Part shown: one piece after another, positions 23,454 to 33,400 of the stretch
Numbering within the stretch: position 1 is the first letter of the stretch
Layout: each line of letters starts with the position of its first letter
From: Pachypanchax playfairii
Taxonomy: Eukaryota; Chordata; Actinopteri; Cyprinodontiformes; Aplocheilidae
DNA length: 64,000 bases
Assembly: GCA_006937955.1 (NCBI GenBank)
Contig: SSNP01000007.1
Location: forward strand, 7,721,842 to 7,785,841
Reading direction: 5' to 3'
Position numbers and translations under genes: made by a program
Notes under the pieces: generated by a model
What the model was told of the DNA's origin: nothing
Seen by the model: only the letters and a program-made list of their open reading frames with translations
Databases searched by the model: none

Positions 23454-24871
23454 CCCCTCAACCACGACAGCCGGTGTGGCACACGTCATCGTTATGGAAA
23501 CACACTCACTCGAGTCAACACAAAAAAAATTGCGAATATGATTTGATTTCTACCTTGGAAAGAAACTCTGAATAAGCAAATGCTTCACACTCAGTACTAT
23601 CAAGTGATTATATCTGTATGAGCATAATTATTTTGTCAGTCATTCCAAAAAATGACCACAGACTCAGTCTCCCCTGTGTGTAAAACATTTATTTCTATGC
23701 CTTACAAATGTTTGCATTCAACACTGAGAAAATAACACAATCTTTCAGAGTGCATATCGATGTAACGTACACATTTACAATAATTCAGCCCCTTCGTTGT
23801 GGATCCTCATGGCTTTCATATTTAACATGGATGTTAATCAATCCAATCAGAATACATCACATTTACATGATCTTAGTGTCCTCATATTTCACTGGCAAGT
23901 GCTAAACAACAAACATAAACCAATCAGTTTAAAAGTTCTACAGTCAAGTACACTGCGGAATGTTTAGAGCCTAAAAACAGTGATGAGCTGAAACTCCAAC
24001 GGAATGACGGCACAGGAGACATTACATTCAGCTGTTTTACTAAGCGTTTCTCTTTATGTGCAGGACAGTGTAAACATAAAGAGGACCAACACAAGTAAAC
24101 AACAGCACTTCTCATAAATATAACTATAGTATAGAAAAACTGGAAAAATATGCATTTACAATCGTAGCAAACAATCCACCATCTTCAATGACCGCTCAGC
24201 TCGATGCAAGAGACAGCATATTAATGACTACAATTTAAGCTGTTCAATGATAAAAAGCCCTTGTAACCAAAAAAAAAGTCAAAACAATAGCACAACATGT
24301 CTCAAAACATTTGACATGACACCCCATTCAGCTAAAGATGCTTCAACACAAACATGTACCTTAAACAAGAGGCACAAAAGAAGGATTGAAAAGAAACAAT
24401 ATCAAAGTATCACCAAGGAAAAAAATTACATTCAAACATCAAATGTTGCTTGAGTATTTGATGACAGATTTGCAGTGACCTGTGTTAAACATCAACATTA
24501 ATTACTTAGGCTCAAAGCTGGTTAGCAGTATGGAAGATATCATCTTCATTTGTAGCATACTACAAGTCGACTGAGCAAGTGCAATAAAATTCTGTTTACA
24601 TTGTCGTGTTAGACGAGATCTTATTCTGAGACTTATGGCTGCCCAGCATTATGCATATAACTGTATATTATGACTCAAATGCAGCGTGTATATTATGTGT
24701 TTGCGTTCTAGCTGCTCAGTTGCTGATAGTGCCAGCTGTTTGGTTGCTGCCCTGCTGTAGAAGAGTTAGAGCATGTTAGTATTAAACAGACTACACAGAA
24801 AGCAAGCATAGGTTTAAGATCCTTTACCATGTAACCACGAACTAAAGCGCTATACTTCAGATCTACAGGGG
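23454..24871. other. shared 3' region of convergent ttll9 and fam217b
   Basis: No coding exon. It must hold the ttll9 3' UTR and the fam217b 3' UTR. The best minus-strand poly(A) signal is AATAAA at 23688-23693, which would give fam217b a 3' UTR of about 1.2 kb reaching to within 250 bases of the ttll9 stop. Confidence 0.55.
23688..23693 (-). promoter_or_regulatory. fam217b: candidate fam217b poly(A) signal
   Basis: AATAAA on the minus strand, 1.18 kb downstream of the fam217b stop and before the convergent ttll9 gene. Confidence 0.4.
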
Positions 24872-26905
24872 TCACTTTGCAACAAAGTGCACGTTTTTCA
24901 TTTTGCCGTTTTGCTTGAGTGCACCGTGACTGCTAGGTGGCGCTTTACAGAGAGGTGCTTGGTCTTTAGCAGCTTTTTTCATGGCAGTTTTAGAGGCCTG
25001 ACCTCCAGCCTCAATCCTTTGATAGTCCTTCTCGTCTCTCTTAGAGATGACGAGTTCTTTCTTATTACCAGCGCATCCCCGTGTTTCTGCACTCAGTGCT
25101 TTGATTCCTCCGGATTCCTTTTTAACTTCTGTCTCAGAATGAGCTCTGACACGGCTTTTTCTCACTTGACTCCTGCTGCTTTGGTTAGAGCCATTTTCTT
25201 GGGGTGGTCTTCGGGCATTGCCTGCAGCCTGTATGTGCCTGAGATGACCCCTCCCAGCTGAGGGGCTAACCGGTGTCCGAGCCCCTCCTCCGCCCGCGCC
25301 TTGTGGGCTCCTAACTTCTGTGGAGGGTTCTCGGGTCTCACTGCTGCTTCTCTCTGCTGCTGCCCCCGGTCGTGCTCTGCGCTCAAGCAACGGACTGAGT
25401 CGCGAGTGGCGCTGGTAGGCGTAGGCAGAGCAGCTTCCATTGCACAGTGGATAGCGAATGTGACAGTGTGGACAAACTGGAAACCGAGACAGCTGGTGCT
25501 GGCCTGAGGCAGGCGACGGTGGGTTGTTGACAGGTGTAAATGGAAAAGCTCGCGAGCTGTGGCGCAGCCCCTTGGGGGAGTTGAGCCGGGAAGGTGGGGC
25601 AGTGTGAGGCCTGGCTGTATGAGAAGTGGCTTGAGAGGGTAAACCCTGCGGCCTTGCACGGCCCCCGGGTGCACGGGTACTCTCTGCTTGCACTGTTTGG
25701 ATCTGGAGCCACTCCAGTTGCAGCAGCCTCTCCAGGTATTTCTCTAAGGGCCCTACAGGTTTGGGCCGGGGGGCCCCTCGACCCTCTGTGTGAAGAAACA
25801 CAGCCAGCTGTCTCAGGCTCCAGCTGTTGAACGGAGGAGGCAGAAAGTCTGGATAATTGTAGTTTGTTTTTTCATTCACATCATCATCAACCACTGTCCC
25901 ATGGGGTCCTGGGAAGTCCGGGAGGATATCATTAGTGTTAATAATCTCTGCTCGAAGGTTGAGATGAGGAGGTGTGCAGGGGGTGCATGGGGAGGGCAGA
26001 ACTGGCAGCCTCTCTGAATCTGACAGGTCACTGGCACTGTCAGTATCTTCATCCTTGTGATTGTAGTGCTGCCGTAACACCTCTGGGGTGGGGGCTGGGG
26101 AGTGTGTTAGGGGCTGAGCTGGTAGATGCCTCAGCCCTGATATTGGAGAGAGAGGCAGAGACAAGGCTCTGCGATTTTTTCCCATCCCTTGACGGTTCTG
26201 TAAGAGGTCATTGCTGCACTGTGACATTCGTTGGACTTCTTGTTTTTCCTCCTTCCTGTGTGAAGATGAATGTTTGCGTAGCTGATGTCTGGAATCACAT
26301 TCCTCTTCAGGGCTGTAAAGAGACAAGATGTATTTGAGGAAAAGCTGGCAAGGAATTAGAGATTTACTGCACTTGGGAGGAAGCATTTAGAAATAACACA
26401 CTCACACTTCTTGCTTCTTACCTGGAGACTTTGCTTGTGTTCCGTGTCGAGCTCGACTTCAACCTGCCACATCTTGACTGAGCACCCTGTAAAACATCAA
26501 GTCTTTCAATGTCACTTCATCCGTTAGTCCTGTTTTGCAGTGCAGTCACAGTGCATCTTGCATAACAGCAACTATCTCCTCTTTAATTAATTGCTACTGA
26601 TTTCATCAAAGTGTCAGTCACATACCCTTTGCACTGCTGCTGTTGTGTCCTGACCTGGTCCTGGAATGCCATGTTTCATTTGGCTCACCGCTTTCTTCGT
26701 CTTGTTGCCTTTCTTTGAGCTGTGGGATGAGAATAGTTGTTTATTAAGCCCTATTATCTAATGTATCTTAGACGTTTCTCAGTCAAAACATGGCCTACCT
26801 GGCAACTGACACGCTATTTTCAGTATTCTTAACTCGTATCTTCTCTTTGGAAACGACGCGCTTTAGTGTCGTGGATGCTGTGCGTTCCTGCATGATGGGT
26901 CCCAT
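24872..26905 (-). CDS. fam217b: FAM217B family protein
   Basis: Member of the poorly understood FAM217 family; no reaction is known. Four coding exons on the minus strand: 26905-26799, 26719-26626, 26486-26422 and 26312-24872, all GT-AG and in phase, 568 residues. The family core is about residues 242-299 (PDFLPPPFNSWSLRQLAVFL followed by PLEKYLERLLQLEWLQIQ). The rest is low-complexity: a basic Ser/Lys-rich N terminus, an acidic DEDTDSASDLSDSE stretch near 176-190, and a basic C terminus. A cysteine cluster CPHCHIRYPLCNGSC (about 369-383) could bind zinc. It is longer than the human protein (383 residues as I recall). The genomic frame also opens upstream of exon 4 to an intronic ATG; I prefer the spliced start MGPIMQERT. 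Its identity is supported by ppp1r3d and sycp2 alongside, as in human. Confidence 0.88.
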
Positions 26906-28061
26906 GATGCTGCACCAGGGGATGTTGTGTTCAAGTCCAGCACAATTTTTTGCTCACACGGTGGCTAAAGAAGCCAACCGACATCTCGGATCTGACAATC
27001 AAGTCTGTGAATAGGGCTAAAATCACCCATTTTTCCCAAAGTGCTGCAATGCATCATGCGAGGATATCAGCCTCCCTTCTGCTGCAGGTTTAACGCGTCC
27101 CACTATTTTTCTACTCGACGCACCTCGCTGTTGAAAAACGATTCTGCTATCTCTTTAATTAACTGACAACAGCAGATACTCGTCTGATTCGGCTGTCATC
27201 ATCTTCGCCATTATAAATTCAACACGGTAAAACAGCGCAGACGCTTTGTTTGGCTCGCCTTCACAGTCAGATAGGTTTGTTTACCTGCTGCTCACTGGCT
27301 CGCTGCCTCCGTCGAAGCGACTGACACAAGTGCATCATGGGATTTGTAGTACAAGCATCCGCTTAGGTATTTAAATAAACTTGAAACGTGTTTCTGAAAG
27401 TCTACTTATCGATTTAAAGCATTTCATACACGTCAGAAAATCGGTCAATACTGGTTCTAAGAAAGGAAGTTAAAATATGTGACTAAAAATGTGTCTGTTG
27501 ACGTTAAATTACTCAACTACCCATGTTACATCGGTGAACGTATGCAGTTCCTGTTAATGACGCGCACACTAGCTGATTTCTATCGACTCCACACTAGCTA
27601 TATTTGAGCTCTTACCACTTACAAATCAGGTTATGTGGATGGAAATCAAACGTGTGGACTTCATGACCGAAGAAGACGCTCTGCGCTGATAAACAGCACT
27701 TTAAATGGAGGCTGGAGTTCATGGGGTCACAATCTGCACCCTAAATGCATGAAATGCTCTCTGTCTCTATGTGGTGAGGTGATGTCAACAATGAATGCTT
27801 TTTTAGAGATGTTGTGAAACGACTACTATTCAGGCAGCCTGTGCATTCAGGCACGTACTTTAAGAGTACACGCCCACTTTGAACTGTTTCATAATCGCTT
27901 GTCAAATTTTCAAAAGAGTTTCGTTATTTACTTTTAAAGGATAAACAAATGCTTTTGATTAGAGTTAATGTAACAAGATAGTTACACACTAACTAATCAT
28001 ATGTAACAATTCAAATGGGATGTTTATGTTTCCTTCAAGGTGAGAATCATTTTCCCAGAAG
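26906..28061. other. divergent promoter region between fam217b and ppp1r3d
   Basis: About 1.15 kb with a GC/CpG-richer part near 27040-27350 and a ZNF143-like site at 27331-27350. No coding exon is seen. A polypyrimidine-AG before the ppp1r3d ATG suggests that a 5' non-coding exon may lie here. Confidence 0.5.
27331..27350 (-). promoter_or_regulatory. fam217b: ZNF143/Staf-like promoter motif
   Basis: On the minus strand the site reads ACTACAAATCCCATGATGCA, close to the classical ZNF143 (SBS) consensus ACTACAATTCCCAGNATGC. It is 426 bases upstream of the fam217b start codon in transcription orientation, in the GC-richer part of the divergent spacer, which fits a core-promoter role. Confidence 0.55.
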
Positions 28062-28985
28062 ATGGATAGAGGATGGTTCCTTGGCCATGAGCGGATACTC
28101 CCCTCAAAATCTGATCAGCCAGTGTCCAGCTGCAGCTCTGTCTCAAGGCCCCGCATGATCATTAACTTGACTGAAATGCTTCAAGCTGACAAACCTAATG
28201 CTGTCAGGAAGCCTGTTCCGATTCGTCCACCAAGCCCCAGAGTCTCTGTGCCAAAAGAACAAGAGTCCCATCGCTTTCTCACCTGTGAAGCCACACCTAA
28301 ACCAATCATCCGGCAGAGGTCACGCTCTCTGCCTTCTTCCTTAGAGAAGAAGAAGAAGAAATGCAGAAGTGTTGGTGTGCGGTTCGTTGATTCCTTGGGT
28401 CTGGATCTGGAAGATGTCAGGCTTTTTAAATCAGGAGAGGATCCATTTGTGCCACAGCATGTCACCTTTAGATTATTGATGGGTGCTGAGATGACAGATG
28501 GAAAGAACCTGGAGATTTCCTTGCCATATCTAAAGCCAGATTTTGCCAAACAACCTGGTGACCAGCCTGGATTCCTGCGTCGCCTCCACGAGCAAAAAGT
28601 GTCTCTTGAGAGAGTCTTGTGTTTTGAACTTGGCATTATTGGAATCACACAAGTCCTTAATTTAGACTTTATGAAAGATGTCACAGTTCGATATTCATTT
28701 ACAGAGTGGAAAAGTTCTGCTGAAACCAAGGCGTCTTGGGTGTCCAGCATCACCAAGACCAGGGAAGGAGGAGGAGAGGAATGTAGCTGCGATACCTTTC
28801 GTTTCCATCTGCCAGTCCCTCCATTCCTGCAGCCTGGAGCATCTTTGGAGTTTGCCATTCAGTACAAAGTCTGTGGGGCTGAATACTGGGATAACAATGA
28901 TGGAAAAAATTATAAATTAGTCTGCCAAAATTACAAACTCACTGTGCCTAAGGAATGTGAGGACAGCATGGTGCATTTCATTTAA
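28062..28985 (+). CDS. ppp1r3d: protein phosphatase 1 regulatory subunit 3D (glycogen-targeting)
   Basis: Brings PP1 to glycogen so that glycogen synthase is dephosphorylated and activated. One coding exon of 307 codons (human 299). From N to C: a 14-3-3-type site RQRSRSLP (about residues 84-91), a lysine-rich patch, the PP1-docking RVxF-type motif VGVRF (about 104-108) followed by the family signature FVDSLGLDLEDVRLF, and a CBM21 carbohydrate-binding domain (about 175-295) with VSLERVL, VRYSFTEW, and the glycogen-binding WDNNDGKNY near the end. The single exon, the 14-3-3 site and linkage to fam217b and sycp2 favour subunit 3D over 3B/3C/3E. An acceptor-like site precedes the ATG, so a non-coding first exon is likely. 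Confidence 0.93.
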   Translation: MDRGWFLGHERILPSKSDQPVSSCSSVSRPRMIINLTEMLQADKPNAVRKPVPIRPPSPRVSVPKEQESHRFLTCEATPKPIIRQRSRSLPSSLEKKKKKCRSVGVRFVDSLGLDLEDVRLFKSGEDPFVPQHVTFRLLMGAEMTDGKNLEISLPYLKPDFAKQPGDQPGFLRRLHEQKVSLERVLCFELGIIGITQVLNLDFMKDVTVRYSFTEWKSSAETKASWVSSITKTREGGGEECSCDTFRFHLPVPPFLQPGASLEFAIQYKVCGAEYWDNNDGKNYKLVCQNYKLTVPKECEDSMVHFI

Positions 28986-29477
28986 TATGCAGACTAAATG
29001 TAGAAAAAAAAAAGTTCTTTTTTTAAGCACTTTATTACTATTGGTAGCATTAGGGAAACACGTTTAAAAAAACAGTTTCTTTGGTTAGCTGCGGTGAAAA
29101 AAAAGTTTAAAAAGTTCAAGTTAAACTCCTGAAAACACTAATGTGTGTGTGTGTGGTCAAAAATGCACTGGGTAATAAAACTTTCTACACCACATAAAAG
29201 ATGAAAAAGTATAAAACAATCAAGCACTTCATTGTGGGAGAATGAAATGATCAGATAGAGGAAACACCCACATATCATTTTAAAACTTTGTGTTACAGAA
29301 AGAAATGAACTTGAAGGAAATAATTTTATACAATGCAGGAATTTGATTTGCTGTACCAACAATTTTCATAACTTCATTAAAAAAATTGTTTTAAATGTTT
29401 TCAATACATCAGAAAATATTGCTGATCTGTAAAACAGTTTATAGTAAAACACCTTTGGTGTTAAAATTTCTGTTCCT

Positions 29478-29483
29478 AATAAA
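29478..29483 (+). promoter_or_regulatory. ppp1r3d: ppp1r3d poly(A) signal
   Basis: AATAAA about 490 bases after the stop codon, in AT-rich sequence and before the CpG-richer sycp2 upstream region. Confidence 0.55.
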
Positions 29484-29884
29484 AGCTACATTTTGACAAT
29501 ATTAATGCTGCCTGGTTTAATATTTTCTTGTTTTTGTTGCCCTTTAAATAAGTAGTTTTTAAGAAAATGACTAAATATTGTAATAGAACACAAAAGTTTG
29601 TTGACGGATTGTTTTTTACTGCAACTGTTTGTTTTTTTTAAGTTGCAGTTAGTTGCAGTTATTGGGATATCTGTTTCCGGATTGAGAGATTATTTTTTTT
29701 AAACAAGCAATAAGTAATAGTGAAATACACCTTTTTTTTGTAATAGATCCAAGTCATTAATTATCATCATGAATAAATATTGTAATTTATGCAAAAATAA
29801 CGGCGGAGACTAGTTTGTTGCTTCCTGTTTTGAGTCACTGAATCTGAAGGGTTACATATTTGGATGCAACACCTCTAACTGTTT

Positions 29885-29960
29885 TCCGCGCGCTTGCCTG
29901 TTCAGCGTTTACGCCACTGAGTTCGCGCGAGTTTGTTGTGGGCGGTTTTAGTAAAGAAGA
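29885..29960 (+). promoter_or_regulatory. sycp2: candidate sycp2 promoter patch
   Basis: A short CpG-rich patch in otherwise AT-rich DNA about 500 bases before the sycp2 ATG. It contains CCGCGCGC, GTTCGCGCGAGT (E2F-like) and GGGCGG. E2F6-type repression is known for meiotic genes, so the motif would fit, but the assignment is inference. Confidence 0.35.
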
Positions 29961-30446
29961 AACTAAAACAGAAAAACTGCTTGAAAATAACTTGCGCGTA
30001 ATTTTATACAAACATTTACATTACAGTAAGTTACTTTTAATCCGGTTACGATCAGATAAGTATCGTTTACTCCTTGTGTTCGGTTATTTAGAGTACGGTA
30101 ACGGTCAAGTTAGCGTTAGCAAAAAAAAATCAGTTTAAGCTAGCTAATGCAATTTTACCATAATTCTCACCATTTTAACATGATTTTATTTACATAGAAA
30201 AGCCTGTTAGGCAGACTGTTGCTTGATGGTTAGATTAAAAAAAATATCTAAGGCAATAATATTCACAAATAGTCTTTCTTGATGCTTACAACTTACAAAA
30301 CCCGAGATAATTTGTAAATTCTTAAATATAAGTTTATCAGAATTCCTCATTATTGTCTTTACCCCACAAAAACCTCATGTTTGTTCATTTATCGTCGTGA
30401 TCAGCAGGTGTCAGTTTATTGTCAGGACGGGATAGAAGGACCGGAA

Positions 30447-33400
30447 ATGGCTCCAAGTCAGAGCGCACAGGTTGGACTGCAACACTTTACCATCCAAACC
30501 CTTCACTGGTGGTTCATTCATTGTTAGTCCAATGTTTGTAGTGAATGAAATTTGAATAATAAAAGAATCTCTTCTTTTGTTTAGTTGGAGAACATCATTG
30601 ATGAAGTGTTAAAGAACGGGAATGTACGGCCCCTTGATATGTTCTTAGAGAGGGAGACAGATAAAGAGACTTCCGTGAAATGTACCCGAAAGTTTCTCAC
30701 CAAATTGGATAAACTTGTCTCGATGGTAAGGAAAAACCCTAAGACGCTGGCTGACTTCATAATACTTTATTGTTTTTGGATTTAATAAACCCTCTGTATT
30801 CTTAGAGTTTGGATCGAAAGGATGTGAGAACAGTGAGTTTGGGTCTTGCCATTATCTTCAAATGTGGGAAAAACCTGAAATTACCTGATGGTCAAGGGCT
30901 CTCTGGTTTCATAAGTCAGGGACTAATTAAGAAGATAAGTAGTTCAATCACACAACAAGGAGGCATATAAAGAAAATATTGTAATATTTTGATTGACCTT
31001 CTTTCTGTGCACATGGTGCAGTGGTTTGATAAATGTCAGCTTCTGTGGATCCAACATGGCCCACGCTGGGACCAGACATTGTTTACTGTCTCAGAGAACT
31101 TTTTAAATGCCTTGATGGTGAGTTTAGGATTGATACTCAGGACATTTCATACAACGTCCTATCATACTCAATCTAAGAATCTTTTCTTTCCTTCTGGTGC
31201 AGGTAGTTCATGAATCTTGCAAAGAGGGTATGCTCGAACATTTAAATACATGCAAATATTCCATTTGTAAAGCCACATTTAAAGAAATATAGTTATCAAG
31301 GTGTGATTTTACACTAATGCTTCTAAGAATGTATAAACAAATTTCCTTCCACTGCTCAACCTCTGTGAAGTCACTATACTGTGCTTGATCTAATCCTGTT
31401 TTTGTTTTTCTAGGAACCTACAAAGTCACTGAGTCCTTCCTGTATCCTATTGGCCAGTTGGCCGTCAACCCCAGAATCTACATCCTGATTCAGAAAGAGG
31501 TTTGAAACTCTTTCTTCTTTTGTAATAACAAAGTCTGATGGACTGAGGTGCTTGCTTATAAGTTAAAAGCTTAATGACGTTCTAACAGGCAATTCGGAAA
31601 TTTAACTTGATTCTGGACAAAATCCCAGCGGAGCTTAAGAAAAACAAAAAGATCCTAACATCACAAGAGGCTTCAGATATTATGTATGTAGAAATGTTTC
31701 TCTCAAGTGTTAATACTTATTTTTAAAACATCTGCACATTCTTAAACTCTTCTGTGTATATGTTCCTGCAGGATTAAATTGGCTGCTCAGATATTAGAGG
31801 GTGGTGGTAGGCTGTTTTCTTTCTCTCTTTGTTTTTGTTTTTAAATAACAATCCCTATTGTCTTTTTGAAAAAGAATACATACATATATTTTCCCAGATT
31901 ATGATTTGCAGTCATCATTAATGGAAGCGTTATGCAGAATGGCCACTCCTGTGCAGAGGAAGAAGTTTGCGAATCGATGGTTCGGCATGGCGCATGTGGC
32001 CTCTGCGTTTGCTCAGATCAGTGATTCAGAGTTTGAAACGGTAACATTCAACAGATTCTAGTCATTTTATTCAGCGTTATCAGATTTTGATGTACGTCTG
32101 TGTCAATTTGTAGTTATCGTATTACAACTAATCACATTCAGATATATTTAAATGTGTTATTAGGCTTGTCGCAGGTTCCTGAACATGGTGAACGGGATGC
32201 AGGGAGACAGAAGAAGGTACAAATATACCATGTATTATAAGACATTATCAGGTGAACTAGAGACATTGTTTCGGTTGTTTTATTTTACTTTTTGTGCCCA
32301 GAAACTTATAGAATGGCTTAGAAAAACCTCTTTGATCAGAAGTTTTACTCTTTCTTTAACAGTGTAACACATGAGCAATATAAATATTGGAGGTTTTGGG
32401 GGTTTGCTGATCTTTTGTTCTTCAAGTACACATTCTATTTAGATATTTTTAATTACATCAAGGTCACACAGTATTTTCACTATCAGTTGTTGCTGAATGA
32501 CCGTGTCCTTTCTGTGCCACAGAGTGTGCTCCTACCCTTGTTTGGAAGTTTATCTGGGCAATTTTGAGGTCAGTATCAAGCAGGAATTCTACTGGTTAAA
32601 AACATGAAGTTTAGAAATGGATTTAAAAAGGGTTTAAAATGTCACTTCGGTCAAAATAAAAAAGTAATCGGAACCTGCTGTTTGTGTAATTATCCTCTCT
32701 TTTAAATTATTCCTGAACTTGAAGCCATGCTGTACTCCTATAATTTTTAAGTAGCTGTGAAAAATCTGTGGTTGTCTCACTAGCTGCTGATGCCTGCGGA
32801 TGAGAAACTCGAGGAATTCTGGATTGACTTCAACCTTGGCAGCCACAGCATTTCCTTTTACTTCTCCTTGCCTGATGAAGAGGTACTGGTTCCCTAAAAT
32901 CCTTTGTGTCATAAAACATTCACATGGAGGAAAGTCTTACTGAGGGTCAGTACCAGCTGAAGTGTGAATAAAACAGGCTTTCCCTTTCATGTAGGAGAGC
33001 CACTGGGAAACAATATGCATCTGTGAGAATGAAGTCCAGAGCTACACTGTTACAGGTAGCAAAGCACATACACAGCTGCAGTCGTCATACCGATTAATAA
33101 AAAAAATATTTAAAACCATATAGACACTTGATACCTTTGTTGATTTTTTTCTGTTATACAAGAGATAAGCTGTGCAGCCAATAAGATAGTATTACCTTTT
33201 TTAGTAAGTGTCTTCTGATTGTTTATTCTAAAACAGTTCAACACAATACTGATCTTTATCTCTAGAGGAGGGGAAGAATCAAATTTTGCAAATAAAGCTG
33301 TCAGAAGTGGTGGTTGTTGGTGCAGTGGAGGGATCCAGCCTTGCAATCCATTTCAGCTCCTCGCTGGACATCCTACAAGCCGTGCAGAACGTCTACGGAC

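Larger units (their letters stand above)
28986..30446. other. ppp1r3d 3' UTR and sycp2 upstream region
   Basis: The first part is AT-rich 3' UTR with a poly(A) signal at 29478-29483. A CpG-richer island-like patch at about 29885-29960 (including TTCGCGCGAG, an E2F-like core, and GGGCGG) could be the sycp2 promoter. No coding exon is seen. Confidence 0.5.

Noticed and set aside
25162..25674. 170-codon minus-strand frame inside fam217b
   Set aside because: It is a shadow of the last fam217b exon in another frame; the conserved FAM217 core is only in the annotated frame.
26312..26386. Genomic ATG at 26386 as start of fam217b
   Set aside because: It lies in intron 3; a good acceptor at 26313-26320 and three in-phase upstream coding exons give a better gene model.
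28181..28858. 225-codon frame antisense to ppp1r3d
   Set aside because: Antisense shadow of a conserved single-exon gene.
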